From assembly GCF_900108175.1 (NCBI RefSeq), contig NZ_FNVO01000017.1, positions 1-64,000 on the forward strand: a stretch of DNA of 64,000 nucleotides, written 5' to 3'. Position 1 is the first letter of the stretch. Every line of letters begins with the position of its first letter. The DNA is from Thermomonospora echinospora (lineage in GTDB: Bacteria > Actinomycetota > Actinomycetes > Streptosporangiales > Streptosporangiaceae). Below the pieces are notes generated by a model, which made no database searches, was not told the origin of the DNA, and was given only the letters and a program-made list of their open reading frames with translations. Made by a program: the position numbers and the translations under genes. Of this stretch, positions 35,779 through 44,617 are shown piece after piece.

Positions 35779-36672
35779 TCAGCGGAAGTCGGCGGCGTGG
35801 TCGCGGGCGAAGTCGGCGGCGTGGTCGCGGGCGAAGTCGGCGATGTCGCGCGGCGGGCGGCCCAGAAGGTCGGCGGCTGTGTCGGTGGTGAAGTCTCCCC
35901 AGCCGGAGGCGTACGCCTGTGCGTATTCCTGGAGCATGTCGATGATCCATGGCGGGACGCCGTGGCTGAGCAGTGTCTTGCGTTGGGCGTCGTCGCTGGC
36001 CGGTAGGTAGGTGACGGGCCTGCCGAGGGTGAGGCTCAGCTGGTCGGCGGCCTCGTGGAACGTCAGTGAGCGCGGGCCGGTGAGGGTGTAGGTCTGGCCG
36101 TGGTGGCGGTCGGGGTCGTCGAGGAGTATGCGGGCGGCGCATTCGGCGATGTCGCGTGCGTCGATCATGGCGATCCGCGCCGAGGCCATGTTCAGGGAGA
36201 ACGTGCCGGTGGCGGAGATGTCGCCGGCCTCGTTGAGCAGGTTCTGCATGAACCAGTGGGGGCGCAGGATCGTCCAGCGCATGCCGCACCGTTCGGTCTC
36301 CCGGTCCGACAGTGCGTGCAGTCTGCCGCTGCGGGTGGGCGCGTGGTGTGCGGCGCCGACGGCGGACAGGCGCACGATGCGTTCGGCGCCGGCCTGGCGT
36401 GCGGCCCACACGGCGTTCATGTTGTTCTCCGGGGCGCGTGGGCCGTTGGGGGTGAGCAGCCACACGTCCTGCACGTCCTCGAAGGCGGGTGGCAGCGACC
36501 GGGCGTCGTCGAGGTCGCCGGCGAAGACCTCGGCGCCCCGTGCGCGCAGGTCGTCGGCCTGGGAGGTGTCGCGGACCAGAGCGCGAAGGTTCACCTCGGC
36601 TCCTGCCAGCGCGTTCATCAGTGCGGTGGAGACGGTTCCGGTGGCTCCGGTGATCAGCACGGTGCGTGTCAC
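35779..36672 (-). CDS. NAD(P)H-binding NmrA-like protein
   Basis: 297-residue atypical SDR of the NmrA/QorR2 type. The dinucleotide motif VLITGATGTVSTALMNALAG starts the protein. FAGDLDDARSL, VRLSAVGAAHH and WTILRPHWFMQN are family motifs. GTG 36670-36672 overlaps the stop of the upstream EamA gene (GTGA), so the genes are coupled. The C-terminus holds an exact in-frame tandem duplication of eight residues (ADFARDHA repeated twice), encoded by a 24-bp DNA repeat near 35785-35840. The role is unknown; relatives act as redox sensors or reductases. Confidence 0.88.
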   Translation of the reverse strand: MTRTVLITGATGTVSTALMNALAGAEVNLRALVRDTSQADDLRARGAEVFAGDLDDARSLPPAFEDVQDVWLLTPNGPRAPENNMNAVWAARQAGAERIVRLSAVGAAHHAPTRSGRLHALSDRETERCGMRWTILRPHWFMQNLLNEAGDISATGTFSLNMASARIAMIDARDIAECAARILLDDPDRHHGQTYTLTGPRSLTFHEAADQLSLTLGRPVTYLPASDDAQRKTLLSHGVPPWIIDMLQEYAQAYASGWGDFTTDTAADLLGRPPRDIADFARDHAADFARDHAADFR

Positions 36673-37616
36673 GTTCCTTCTCCCTTGGCGGTGGCGGGGA
36701 TGCGGACCAGGTCGCGCAGGACGTCGGGGGTCAGTTGTGCGGCGGCGATGGCGGTCAGTGCGAGGGCGAACCCGGCGCCCTGCCACGGCGTCAGGGATTC
36801 ACCCAGGAACAGCCAGCCCAGGATCGTGGCGGCCGAGGGTGAGAGCAGGGAGAGGAACGACACGGCGACCGCGGACATCTTGCCGATGCCGCGGAACCAG
36901 ATCGGGTAGGAGAGCAGGGCGCCCACGATCGACAGCCACGCGTAGCCGCCGACCGCACGAAGGTCCAGTCCGGGCGGGAGTCCTTCGAGCGCGAGCGCGA
37001 GCGGGGCGAGCACGAGACCCCCGGCGGTCAGTTGCCAGCCGGCGATGGCCGTCGCGCCGACGCCCTCGGGGCGTCCCCAGCGTTTGGTCAGGACGATCCC
37101 GCTGGCCATCACGCCGGCGCCCGCGATGCCGGCCGCGATGCCCAGCAGGTCGAAGGTGAGTCGGCCGCGCAGGACGATCAGCCCGACGCCCACTACGCCG
37201 GCCAGGCCCCAGCCGAGCCGCCAGCGGGTGGGCTTCTCGCCCAGCAGCAGGAACGCCAGGCCGGTGACGAGCAGGGGTTGGACGGCGAAGAGGGTCGCTG
37301 CGATGCCGCCGGGCAGCCGGTAGGCGGCGACGAACAGCAGTGCGAAGAACGCGCCGATGTTGAGGGTGCCCAGCAGCAGCGAGCGCCACAGCCATGTGCC
37401 GTGCGGCAGCTTGCGCGTGATGGCGATCAGGACCAGCCCTGCCGGCAGCGCGCGGATCACCCCGGACGTCAACGGGTGGCCGGGCGGGAGGAACTCGGTG
37501 GTGACCAGGTACGTGGTGCCCCAGCAGACCGGCACGGCCGCGGTCAGCGCGGTCACTCCCAGGGCGCCGCCGGCGGGCGCGGGGGTGGTGAGCGCGGTGC
37601 GTGACGCAGTGTTCAC
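36669..37616 (-). CDS. EamA/DMT-family transporter
   Basis: 315-residue inner-membrane protein with ten predicted transmembrane helices in two EamA repeats (first repeat WGTTYLVTTEFLPPGHPL; second VMASGIVLTKRW onward). Such proteins export amino acids or small metabolites. Start GTG 37614-37616, close to MarR-type operator motifs. It is divergent from the marR gene at 37709, which shares the repeat TTAACGTTGAA, and is followed by a translationally coupled NmrA-like gene. Together they look like a MarR-controlled export and redox pair. Confidence 0.9.
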   Translation of the reverse strand: MNTASRTALTTPAPAGGALGVTALTAAVPVCWGTTYLVTTEFLPPGHPLTSGVIRALPAGLVLIAITRKLPHGTWLWRSLLLGTLNIGAFFALLFVAAYRLPGGIAATLFAVQPLLVTGLAFLLLGEKPTRWRLGWGLAGVVGVGLIVLRGRLTFDLLGIAAGIAGAGVMASGIVLTKRWGRPEGVGATAIAGWQLTAGGLVLAPLALALEGLPPGLDLRAVGGYAWLSIVGALLSYPIWFRGIGKMSAVAVSFLSLLSPSAATILGWLFLGESLTPWQGAGFALALTAIAAAQLTPDVLRDLVRIPATAKGEGT

Positions 37617-37626
37617 GAACTAACCT

Positions 37627-37700
37627 CTTAACGTTGAAGTTTTTGACGTTGAAGACGGTAGGTCGGGTGGTAGCTTGATGTCAAACAGTTCAACGTTAAG
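37627..37700. promoter_or_regulatory. MarR-type operator sites between eamA and marR genes
   Basis: CTTAACGTTGAA (37627-37638) and its exact reverse complement TTCAACGTTAAG (37689-37700) flank the divergent promoters, with a third partial copy, TTGACGTTGAAG (37643-37654), between. Each core is the near-palindrome TTAACGTTGAA. The right copy touches the marR ribosome site. Confidence 0.75.
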
Positions 37701-37708
37701 GAGTTTTT

Positions 37709-38257
37709 GTGGTGCGTGATGCCGTCGACCTCATCGTGGAGCAGTGGGCTCGCGCCCGCCCGGACCTGGACGCGTCCCCCATGAGGGTGCTCGGCCGCCT
37801 CTCCCGGGTGACCCGGATCGCCGAACGTGAGCTCAAGGCGCTCTTCCAGGAGTTCGGGCTGGAGAGGGGCGAGTTCGACGTCCTGGCCACCCTCCGGCGC
37901 GCCGGCTCGCCCGAGGGCATGACCGCGGGCATGCTGGCCCGCTCCTCGATGGTGACCTCGGGCGCCGTCACCAACCGGCTCGACCGGCTCGTCGCCAAGG
38001 GCTACGTCACGCGCGACGTCGACCCCGCCAACCGGCGTACCGTCATCGTCGCCCTCACGCCCGCCGGCCGCGAGCTCATCGACCGCGCCGTCGCCGCCCA
38101 CCTCGACAACGAACGACGCATCCTCGCCGCGCTCGACCGGCACCAGCAGGACGACCTCGTCGCGATCCTGCGCGCCCTGCTGCTCAGCCTCGGCGACAAG
38201 GCGAACGACGAGGCGAGCGGTGAGGTGGGCGACGGGGCGGCCCGCGAGGAGGATTGA
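37709..38257 (+). CDS. MarR family transcriptional regulator
   Basis: 182-residue winged-helix regulator. The recognition region is MTAGMLARSSMVTSGAVTNR followed by LDRLVAKGYVTRDVDPANRR, the classical MarR wing. GTG 37709 (or GTG 37712) follows AAGGAG, which overlaps an operator. It is divergent from the EamA transporter gene, and the repeated TTCAACGTTAAG motif between them indicates repression of both. The inducer is not known; export substrates are typical. The final 20 residues are acidic and variable. Confidence 0.92.
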   Translation: MVRDAVDLIVEQWARARPDLDASPMRVLGRLSRVTRIAERELKALFQEFGLERGEFDVLATLRRAGSPEGMTAGMLARSSMVTSGAVTNRLDRLVAKGYVTRDVDPANRRTVIVALTPAGRELIDRAVAAHLDNERRILAALDRHQQDDLVAILRALLLSLGDKANDEASGEVGDGAAREED

Positions 38258-38438
38258 TACAGGAATGAGCGGTAGCGGGCTTGGTGCCGGCATCGGTTCG
38301 ATGACGGTCGGCGTCGAGAGGTCTAGGCGGTCTCGTCGGCGTCGGCGAGGGCGCCATCGCCTCGCAGTTCGGGCAGTCGTGGCGCTCGAGCGCGGCGGCG
38401 GCCGTTGGGTGGAGTGCGTGGGCCGGATCGATGGGTGG

Positions 38439-39626
38439 TCAGGCGGGTGAGCGGGCGGGTTCGGTGTCGTCGGTGGGCTGGGGGGCGGCGCGGGGTGGGG
38501 TGGGTTCGGGCAGGGTGCGGAAGAACAGCCAGCTGAGGGCGGGCATGAGGATGAGTGCTGTGAGGGCGGTGCGCAGGGTGGTGTGATCGGCGAGGACGCC
38601 GATGAGGGGGCTGGCCAGACCGCCGATGCTGACGGTGAGGCCGAGGGTGACGCCGCTGGCGGTGCCGATGCGGGAGGGCAGGTAGTCCTGGCTGAGGGTG
38701 ACCTGCAGGGAGAAGGGGATGTACAGGCCGGCTGAGGTCGCCGCGATGAACAGGTAGAGGGCGGGGCCGGGGACGAAGACGACGCCGGCGAGGGCGGCGA
38801 CGGCGGCGAGGTAGGACCAGCGGGAGACGATGACGCGGCCCCACCGGCCTGCGAGGGTGCCGCCGAGGATGGAGCCGAACGCGCCGCCCAGGTAGAGGAC
38901 GAACAGGGCGGCGGTGCCGGCGGCGCTGCTACCGATGGTCTGCTGGGCGTGTAGGGCGATGAAGGTGCTCAAGCCGACGAAGGCGATGGAGCGGAACACC
39001 ACGGCCAGCGACAGCTTCACAAAGGAGCCGACGTCGTCCTTGCCGACCGGCATCGCCGCGGCCGCTGCGGTGGCGTTCTTGTGGGCGAGGGCGCGCAGGA
39101 CGGGAAGGCACAGGACGGCGCCGACGAGGGCGGGCAGCACCAGCAGCGGTGTGCGGTGCAGTCCTCCGGCGGCCATGGCGGCGGCGACCATGAGGGGTGC
39201 GAGGGCGAAGCCGAGGTTGCCGCCGGTGGAGAACCAGGCCATGGCGTTGTGGCTGCCTTCGGAGGCCAGCCGGGCGACGCGCGCGGATTCGGGATGGTAG
39301 GCGGCCACGCCGATCCCCGACAGCGCCACGAACGCCAGGGTCAGGCCGTAGGAGCCGCTGAGCCCGCTGAAGGCGATGCCCACGCCGCCCAGCAGGGTGC
39401 TGACCGGCAGCAGCCACGGCATCGCCCATCGGTCGGTCAGCGCTCCGAACATCGGCTGTACGAACGACGACAACAGCGAGGCGGCCAGCACCATGCCCGA
39501 AACGGTGGCGTAGTCGTAGGCGCGCTCGGCGACGAAGAACGGGACGAGGGCGGCGACGGCGCCCTGGTAGACGTCGACGCAGGCGTGCCCGATGGACAGC
39601 ACGGTGATGGAGGTGTTCCTTCGCAC
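38439..39626 (-). CDS. MFS transporter (fosmidomycin-resistance/NimT-like group)
   Basis: 395-residue major facilitator with 12 predicted helices. The N-terminus SITVLSIGHACVDVYQGAVA is typical of the Fsr/fosmidomycin-resistance group, and GALTDRWAMPWLLP is the loop 2-3 motif. Start GTG 39624-39626 was chosen by family alignment; a nearby ATG is out of frame. It is divergent from an AraC gene 51 bp away. The pairing of this kind of MFS with a cupin-AraC regulator recalls nimT/nimR, where the regulator controls efflux of 2-nitroimidazole. Confidence 0.9.
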   Translation of the reverse strand: MRRNTSITVLSIGHACVDVYQGAVAALVPFFVAERAYDYATVSGMVLAASLLSSFVQPMFGALTDRWAMPWLLPVSTLLGGVGIAFSGLSGSYGLTLAFVALSGIGVAAYHPESARVARLASEGSHNAMAWFSTGGNLGFALAPLMVAAAMAAGGLHRTPLLVLPALVGAVLCLPVLRALAHKNATAAAAAMPVGKDDVGSFVKLSLAVVFRSIAFVGLSTFIALHAQQTIGSSAAGTAALFVLYLGGAFGSILGGTLAGRWGRVIVSRWSYLAAVAALAGVVFVPGPALYLFIAATSAGLYIPFSLQVTLSQDYLPSRIGTASGVTLGLTVSIGGLASPLIGVLADHTTLRTALTALILMPALSWLFFRTLPEPTPPRAAPQPTDDTEPARSPA

Positions 39627-39677
39627 CCGTTCATGGTCGCCAACCTGTGCGTTGTCGCGCTTCCGATAAACTTCCAG

Positions 39678-40427
39678 ATGATGACGGAAATCCGCCACGA
39701 CCCGGTAGCGCCGACCCGCACCCAGCACCTGCCGTCCGGCGCGATGATCGACGCCCACCGGCACGACGACCACCAGATCATCTACGCCGGCCGCGGCGTC
39801 CTGGCAATCACGACCAGCGCGGGCTCGTGGGTCACCCCCGGCACCAACGCGATCTGGGTGCCCGCCGGGACCGTCCACGCCCACCAGGCCCACGGCGACC
39901 TCGACCTGCACCTGGTCGGCCTGCCCACCACCGACAACCCCCTCGGCCTCGACGCCCCGACCGTGCTGGGGGTCAGCCCGCTGCTACGCGAGCTGATCAT
40001 CGCCTACACCCGCAACCCGGACGAAGACGGCGGCGCGGAGCGGGCGCGGATGCGGGCGGTGCTCCTGGACCAGCTGCGTGCCTCTCCCCGGCAGCCCGTG
40101 CACCTGCCGACCCCTACCGCGCCGCTGCTGCGCGCGGTGTGCGGGATCCTGCAGGAGAACCCGGCCGATGGCCGCACCCTCGTCGAGCTCGGCCGCCAGG
40201 TCGGTGCGAGCGGCCGCACCCTGTCCCGCCTGTTCCGGAACGACCTGGGCATGACGTTCCCTCAATGGCGCACCCAGCTCCGCCTCCAGCACGCCCTGGT
40301 CCTGCTCGCCGACAAGCAGCCGGTGACCGCGGTCGCGCACCGGTGCGGCTGGGCCTCGGCCAGCGCCTTCATCGACGCCTTCCGCCGCACCTTCGGCCAC
40401 ACCCCCGGCACCCACCCCGGCCGCTGA
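39678..40427 (+). CDS. AraC family regulator with N-terminal cupin
   Basis: 249-residue regulator. The cupin part has HLPSGAMIDAHRHDDHQIIY and AIWVPAGTVHAHQAHGD. The C-terminal AraC domain has two HTHs: TLVELGRQVGASGRTLSRLF and PVTAVAHRCGWASASAFIDA, ending FRRTFGHTPGTHP. ATG 39678 or ATG 39681. It lies divergent from the MFS exporter and probably controls it. NimR-like in layout. It is followed at once by a remnant of an alpha/beta hydrolase. Confidence 0.92.
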   Translation: MMTEIRHDPVAPTRTQHLPSGAMIDAHRHDDHQIIYAGRGVLAITTSAGSWVTPGTNAIWVPAGTVHAHQAHGDLDLHLVGLPTTDNPLGLDAPTVLGVSPLLRELIIAYTRNPDEDGGAERARMRAVLLDQLRASPRQPVHLPTPTAPLLRAVCGILQENPADGRTLVELGRQVGASGRTLSRLFRNDLGMTFPQWRTQLRLQHALVLLADKQPVTAVAHRCGWASASAFIDAFRRTFGHTPGTHPGR

Positions 40428-40463
40428 TCTCAGCCTGGCCATCAAGGAAAGCGGCCTGGCCCC

Positions 40464-40732
40464 GACAAGCTCCGAATCGGCTCACCGCGCCGGCCTCGTG
40501 GAAGGGCCGCAGCCCGGCCGCCGGCAAGCCGCTGCTGGTGATCTTCGGCGAGGAGAACCGGAGATGGCGGTCCTCGTCCGCCGCCGAACACCACGCCGTT
40601 CCGGGCGCGAAAGTCGAGCTGCTGCCCGATGTCGGGCACTCGCCCATGCTCGAGGGTCCGCCGCGGACCGCCGCGCTCCTGCCGGCCTTCACCGCGGCCC
40701 ACGCCGCGCAGGCGGACCGGACGAGACGATGA
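40464..40732 (+). pseudogene. C-terminal remnant of an alpha/beta hydrolase
   Basis: The forward strand reads GKPLLVIFGEENRRWRSSSA, then VPGAKVELLPDVGHSPMLEG and PPRTAALLPAFTAAH: the acid and histidine region of an alpha/beta hydrolase. No nucleophile elbow or N-terminal domain is present, and the frame merges upstream with chance sequence behind the AraC gene. It is a fragment of about 80 of 280 residues. Confidence 0.7.
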
Positions 40733-40922
40733 TCCGTATGCGGGGGATCGATGCAGGAAGTGAACGGTAGGGGCTGCTGCCTGCGGTAATGCGGGGCATT
40801 ACCCGGGACGAGGCAAGCGCCCGGTCCTGTCGGTCCGCAGGCCGGGCGGTGCGATGCCGCATCGCGCCGGTGGCCGGGCGGGCCGCTTGCGGCCGGTTCG
40901 ATGCGGGCCGGGCGGGGTTATC

Positions 40923-42167
40923 GTGAAGGCCAGGGCACGGCAAAAGGGCGGGGTAGTGGACGAACGGGTGGTCAAGGCGGAACCGGCTGGCGGCCGGCGG
41001 GCGGAGCCGGCGAGTCCCGACGCCTTCGGTGAGATCGCCGGTGAGATGGCCGGTGAGGTCGCCCGGCGTGTGGGCGCGGCGGCCGATCCGGTGCGGCAGG
41101 CGGCGCAGCAGGCGGCCTCCGAAGCGGCCACGCAGATCGTGGAACGACTGGCCGGCACGCCCGCGATGCGGGCGGTGGAGCAGGCGGCGCGGGAGGCGGC
41201 GGTCAAGGCAGCCACCCGGGCCGCCCGCAAGGCGGCCGACGACGTCCGCGCGGCGGCCGCCGGCCATCCCGTCGCCGGCACCGCGCTGGAGGCGACCTCG
41301 GCGGCGGTGACGCTGGCCGGACGGACCGCCGCCCATCCGCTGGCCGCCACGGCGCTGCGGCTGGCGGCGCGGCATCCGCTGTCGCAGGCGGCCGCGGAGG
41401 CGGCGCGGGACCTGGCGTCCCGTACGGCCGCCTCCCCGGCGGTGCAGGCGGCCGTACGGCAGGTGACGGACACGGTGCTGGAGCCGGTGCTGGACACGGT
41501 CACCGACGTCGCCGTCGACCTCGCCGTCGACGTGGCGCTGGAGGCGGGCCGGGACGTGGTGATGGACGTGCTGGCCGCCACCGCCCGGCGGGCGGCGCGG
41601 GACCTGGCCGGCGACCTGGCGGGCCTGGCGCGCGACCGCACCCGCGAGGCGGTGCGGGCCACCGGCGCCGCGCCGCTGGCGGCGGCGGTGGCCGACCTGG
41701 CCGCCGGCCTGGCCGTGGACGTGGCCGCCGACCTGACCGGCCGCAGCGGCCCGGAGACGGTCGAGGCGGCCCGTGAGGCCGCCACCGCCGCGGTCGCCTC
41801 CACCCGCCACGCCGCGGTGGCGGCGGTCGCCGCCCTGGCCGAGAACCCGATGGCCCGCTCAGCCCAGCAGCTGCTGGTGCACACCGCCGGGCGGGCGATG
41901 GCCTCGGCGGTGGAGGCGGTGCTGTGGGAGCTGATCCGCGAGCCGCTCAAGGCGGCGTTGAAGGTCGTGCTGCGCGAGGTGATCTGGGACGCGGCCCGGC
42001 AGGTGGTCGCCGACGCCGTGCGGACGGCGCTGACGGCGGGGCGTGAGCCCGGGCCGGGCGGGCCCGCCGGGCCGGTGGTCATCACGATGGTGCCCGAACC
42101 CGACCGCGAATCCGGCGGACAGCCCGGCGGCGGGCCGGGCGGGGAATCCGGTGCGGGCGCCCGATGA
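40923..42167 (+). CDS. Very alanine-rich helical hypothetical protein
   Basis: About 414 residues, dominated by Ala, Val, Arg and Asp with almost no Cys, Phe, Tyr or Trp. From residue 35 to 370 it is a continuous series of Ala-rich amphipathic segments (QAAQQAASEAATQIVERLAG, AARDLASRTAASPAVQAAVR, DVAVDLAVDVALEAGRDVVM), and it ends in a Gly/Pro-rich tail. No signal peptide is evident. GTG 40923 and GTG 40956 are both possible starts. It may be a surface-active, lipid-binding or histone-like helical protein. It sits directly before the two-component genes on the same strand. I recognise no family. Confidence 0.6.
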   Translation: MKARARQKGGVVDERVVKAEPAGGRRAEPASPDAFGEIAGEMAGEVARRVGAAADPVRQAAQQAASEAATQIVERLAGTPAMRAVEQAAREAAVKAATRAARKAADDVRAAAAGHPVAGTALEATSAAVTLAGRTAAHPLAATALRLAARHPLSQAAAEAARDLASRTAASPAVQAAVRQVTDTVLEPVLDTVTDVAVDLAVDVALEAGRDVVMDVLAATARRAARDLAGDLAGLARDRTREAVRATGAAPLAAAVADLAAGLAVDVAADLTGRSGPETVEAAREAATAAVASTRHAAVAAVAALAENPMARSAQQLLVHTAGRAMASAVEAVLWELIREPLKAALKVVLREVIWDAARQVVADAVRTALTAGREPGPGGPAGPVVITMVPEPDRESGGQPGGGPGGESGAGAR

Positions 42168-42251
42168 AAGCCGCATGAGAGGTTGATGAGAATCCGGGGA
42201 TCCGGCCCCCGCCGGGGATCGGCCATCCTCGGCGCTGGCTAGCGTGGGTGC

Positions 42252-43025
42252 ATGGAGTCCGACAGGGCCGCGGATCGGCCGGCGCGGGTGCTGGTCGTCG
42301 ACGACGAACCGGCCGTGCGGGAGGCGCTGGTCGGCAGCCTGGAGTTCGAGGGGTACCGGGTCACCGAGGCCGCCGACGGACTGGCCGCGCTGGAGCGGCT
42401 GGGGAGCGACCCGCCGGACCTGGTGGTGCTGGACGTGCTGATGCCGCGGATGGACGGGCTGACGGCCTGCCGCCGGCTGCGCGCGCAGGGGTCGATGGTG
42501 CCGGTGCTGATGCTGACCGCCCGCGACATGGTGGGCGACCGGGTGAGCGGGCTGGACGCCGGCGCCGACGACTATCTGGTCAAGCCGTTCGAGCTGGACG
42601 AGCTGCTGGCACGGGTGCGGGCACTGCTGCGGCGCGGCACGATGACCGCCCAGCTGACCGCCCGGGCCAACCAGACCGCCCAGGCCGCCCAGGCCGTCGA
42701 GCTCGCCGCGCCGGGTGAGGTGCTGGCGTTTGAGGACCTGCGGATGAACACCGTGACCCGCGAGGTCGCCCGGGCCGGGACGCCGCTGGAGCTGACCCGC
42801 ACCGAGTACATGCTGCTGGAGATGTTCCTGCTGCATCCGCGGCAGGTGCTGGCCCGCGAGCAGATCCTGGAGACGGTGTGGGGGTTCGACTTCGAGCCGG
42901 CCTCCAACTCCCTGGACGTGTACGTGATGTACCTGCGCCGCAAGACCGAGGCCGGCGGCCGGCCGCGGCTGATCCACACCGTGCGGGGGGTGGGTTACGT
43001 GCTGCGGGCGGCGGCCCGGCCATGA
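42252..43025 (+). CDS. OmpR-family response regulator (MprA-like)
   Basis: 257-residue response regulator. The receiver domain has [10 protein letters not shown], the phospho-acceptor Asp61 in [16 protein letters not shown] and [12 protein letters not shown]. The C-terminal winged helix includes [20 protein letters not shown] and [12 protein letters not shown] with [10 protein letters not shown]. The linker is unusually long and carries Gln/Ala/Thr repeats ([19 protein letters not shown]). ATG 42252. The gene overlaps the histidine kinase start by four bases. MprA-type systems respond to cell-envelope stress; the actual signal here is unknown. Confidence 0.94.
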   Translation: MESDRAADRPARVLVVDDEPAVREALVGSLEFEGYRVTEAADGLAALERLGSDPPDLVVLDVLMPRMDGLTACRRLRAQGSMVPVLMLTARDMVGDRVSGLDAGADDYLVKPFELDELLARVRALLRRGTMTAQLTARANQTAQAAQAVELAAPGEVLAFEDLRMNTVTREVARAGTPLELTRTEYMLLEMFLLHPRQVLAREQILETVWGFDFEPASNSLDVYVMYLRRKTEAGGRPRLIHTVRGVGYVLRAAARP

Positions 43026-44458
43026 GGGGCCGCGGGACGGCCCGCAGGCTGACGCTGCGGTCCCGGCTGGCGTTGCTGACAGCGCTGGCGGTGGCGCTGG
43101 CGGTGGCCGGCTGTGCGGTGGCCACCTGGTTCCTGACCCGCGCCGAGCTGTACCGCAGGCTGGACCAGTCGCTGGGCACCGCGCCGCCCAGGGGCGTGGG
43201 GTTCCGGCCTCCCCCGGCGCAGCCGGTGCCGCGGCGCGGCTCCCCGATCGAGGAGGCGCTGGCCGACTGCCAGAGCGGGCCGCGGGGGACGGGGGAGACG
43301 ACGCCGTTCCGGATCACCCTGCAGGCGGTGCTGGCCGACGGCAGGCGCTGCACGGTGCCCGATTCGGCCGTTCTGGTGGTCGAGCCCGTGGACGTGGACG
43401 TGGCGGCCGGCCGGGCGGGTGAGGTGTTCCACGACGGCCGGACCGCCGACGGCACGCCGATGCGGATCCACACCCGGGCCGATCCGAGCCGTCCGGGGGT
43501 GGCGATCTCGGTGGCCTCGCCGCTGGCGGAGACGGAGAAGAGCCTGAGCAATCTGGCGCTGCTGCTGGCGGCGGTGGCGGCGGTGGGGGTGCTGGGGGCG
43601 GCCAGTGCGGGGCTGCTGGTGGCGCGGGCGGGGCTGCGCCCGGTGGACCGGCTGACGCGGGCGGTGGAGCACGTGGCCCGTACCCAGGACCTGGACGTGC
43701 GGATCCCGGTCGAGGGGGCCGACGAGATCGCCCGGCTCAGCCGTTCGTTCAACATGATGAACGCCGCGCTGGCCGGGTCCCGCGATCGCCAGCAGCAGCT
43801 GATCGCCGACGCCGGGCACGAGCTGCGCACGCCGCTGACGAGCCTGCGCACCAACATCGACCTGCTGATGCGTTCGGAGGAGACCGGCCGGCGGCTGCCC
43901 CCCGACACCCGGCGGCGGCTGCTGGCGTCGGTGCGGGCGCAGATGCGGGAGCTGACCGACCTGGTGGGGGACCTGCTGGAGCTGTCGCGCCCGGCCCGGC
44001 CGGAGCCCTCCGGTGAGACGGTGGCGCTGCACGAGGTCCTCGCCCGCGCGCTGCGGCGGGCCCGGCTGCGCGGGCCGGGGCTGCAGCTGGTGGAGTCGGT
44101 GGAGCCGTGGTTCGTGCACGGCGACGCCGGGTCGCTGGAGCGGGCGGTGGTGAACCTGCTGGACAACGCGGTGAAGTTCTCTCCTGCGGGCGGCACGGTG
44201 CGGGTGCGGCTGGGCGGCGGGGAGCTGACGGTGCACGATGAGGGGCCGGGTATCGCCCCGCAGGATCTGCCGCACGTGTTCGACCGGTTCTGGCGCTCGC
44301 CGTCGGCGCGCAGCCTGCCCGGGTCGGGGCTGGGCCTGTCGATCGTGGCGCGGGTCGTGGCCGAAAGCGGCGGCCGGGTGCGGCTGGAGCCGGCTCCCGG
44401 GGGCGGCACGGTGGCCCGGATGTTCCTGCCGGGCGCCCCGGTGCCGCCGGCACGGTGA
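43022..44458 (+). CDS. Sensor histidine kinase (MprB-like)
   Basis: 478-residue membrane kinase. An N-terminal helix ([20 protein letters not shown]), an extracellular domain of about 145 residues, a second helix (about 180-203), a HAMP domain ([17 protein letters not shown]), the phospho-acceptor His266 in [14 protein letters not shown], and the ATPase motifs [31 protein letters not shown] and [15 protein letters not shown] 43022 overlaps the regulator stop (ATGA). It phosphorylates the response regulator encoded just upstream. Confidence 0.94.
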   Translation: MRGRGTARRLTLRSRLALLTALAVALAVAGCAVATWFLTRAELYRRLDQSLGTAPPRGVGFRPPPAQPVPRRGSPIEEALADCQSGPRGTGETTPFRITLQAVLADGRRCTVPDSAVLVVEPVDVDVAAGRAGEVFHDGRTADGTPMRIHTRADPSRPGVAISVASPLAETEKSLSNLALLLAAVAAVGVLGAASAGLLVARAGLRPVDRLTRAVEHVARTQDLDVRIPVEGADEIARLSRSFNMMNAALAGSRDRQQQLIADAGHELRTPLTSLRTNIDLLMRSEETGRRLPPDTRRRLLASVRAQMRELTDLVGDLLELSRPARPEPSGETVALHEVLARALRRARLRGPGLQLVESVEPWFVHGDAGSLERAVVNLLDNAVKFSPAGGTVRVRLGGGELTVHDEGPGIAPQDLPHVFDRFWRSPSARSLPGSGLGLSIVARVVAESGGRVRLEPAPGGGTVARMFLPGAPVPPAR

Positions 44459-44617
44459 CGGCCCGGCCGCCCGGGGACGGTGACTTTCTCATCCGGCGTT
44501 CACGTCCGGCTCAGCGGCCTCCTGGGCTGGTCTTCGAACGTGACCGGCATGAGTCATCTTGCCTTTGGTCCGGTTCCTGATCCGGTTTCGCGCAAACAAC
44601 CGGCCTGGCGACTTCCC

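Noticed and set aside
41029-42226. Repeated short motifs suggesting a CRISPR or VNTR array
   Set aside because: The repetition is low-complexity Ala codon usage in the Ala-rich gene; no regular repeat-spacer structure exists here or elsewhere.
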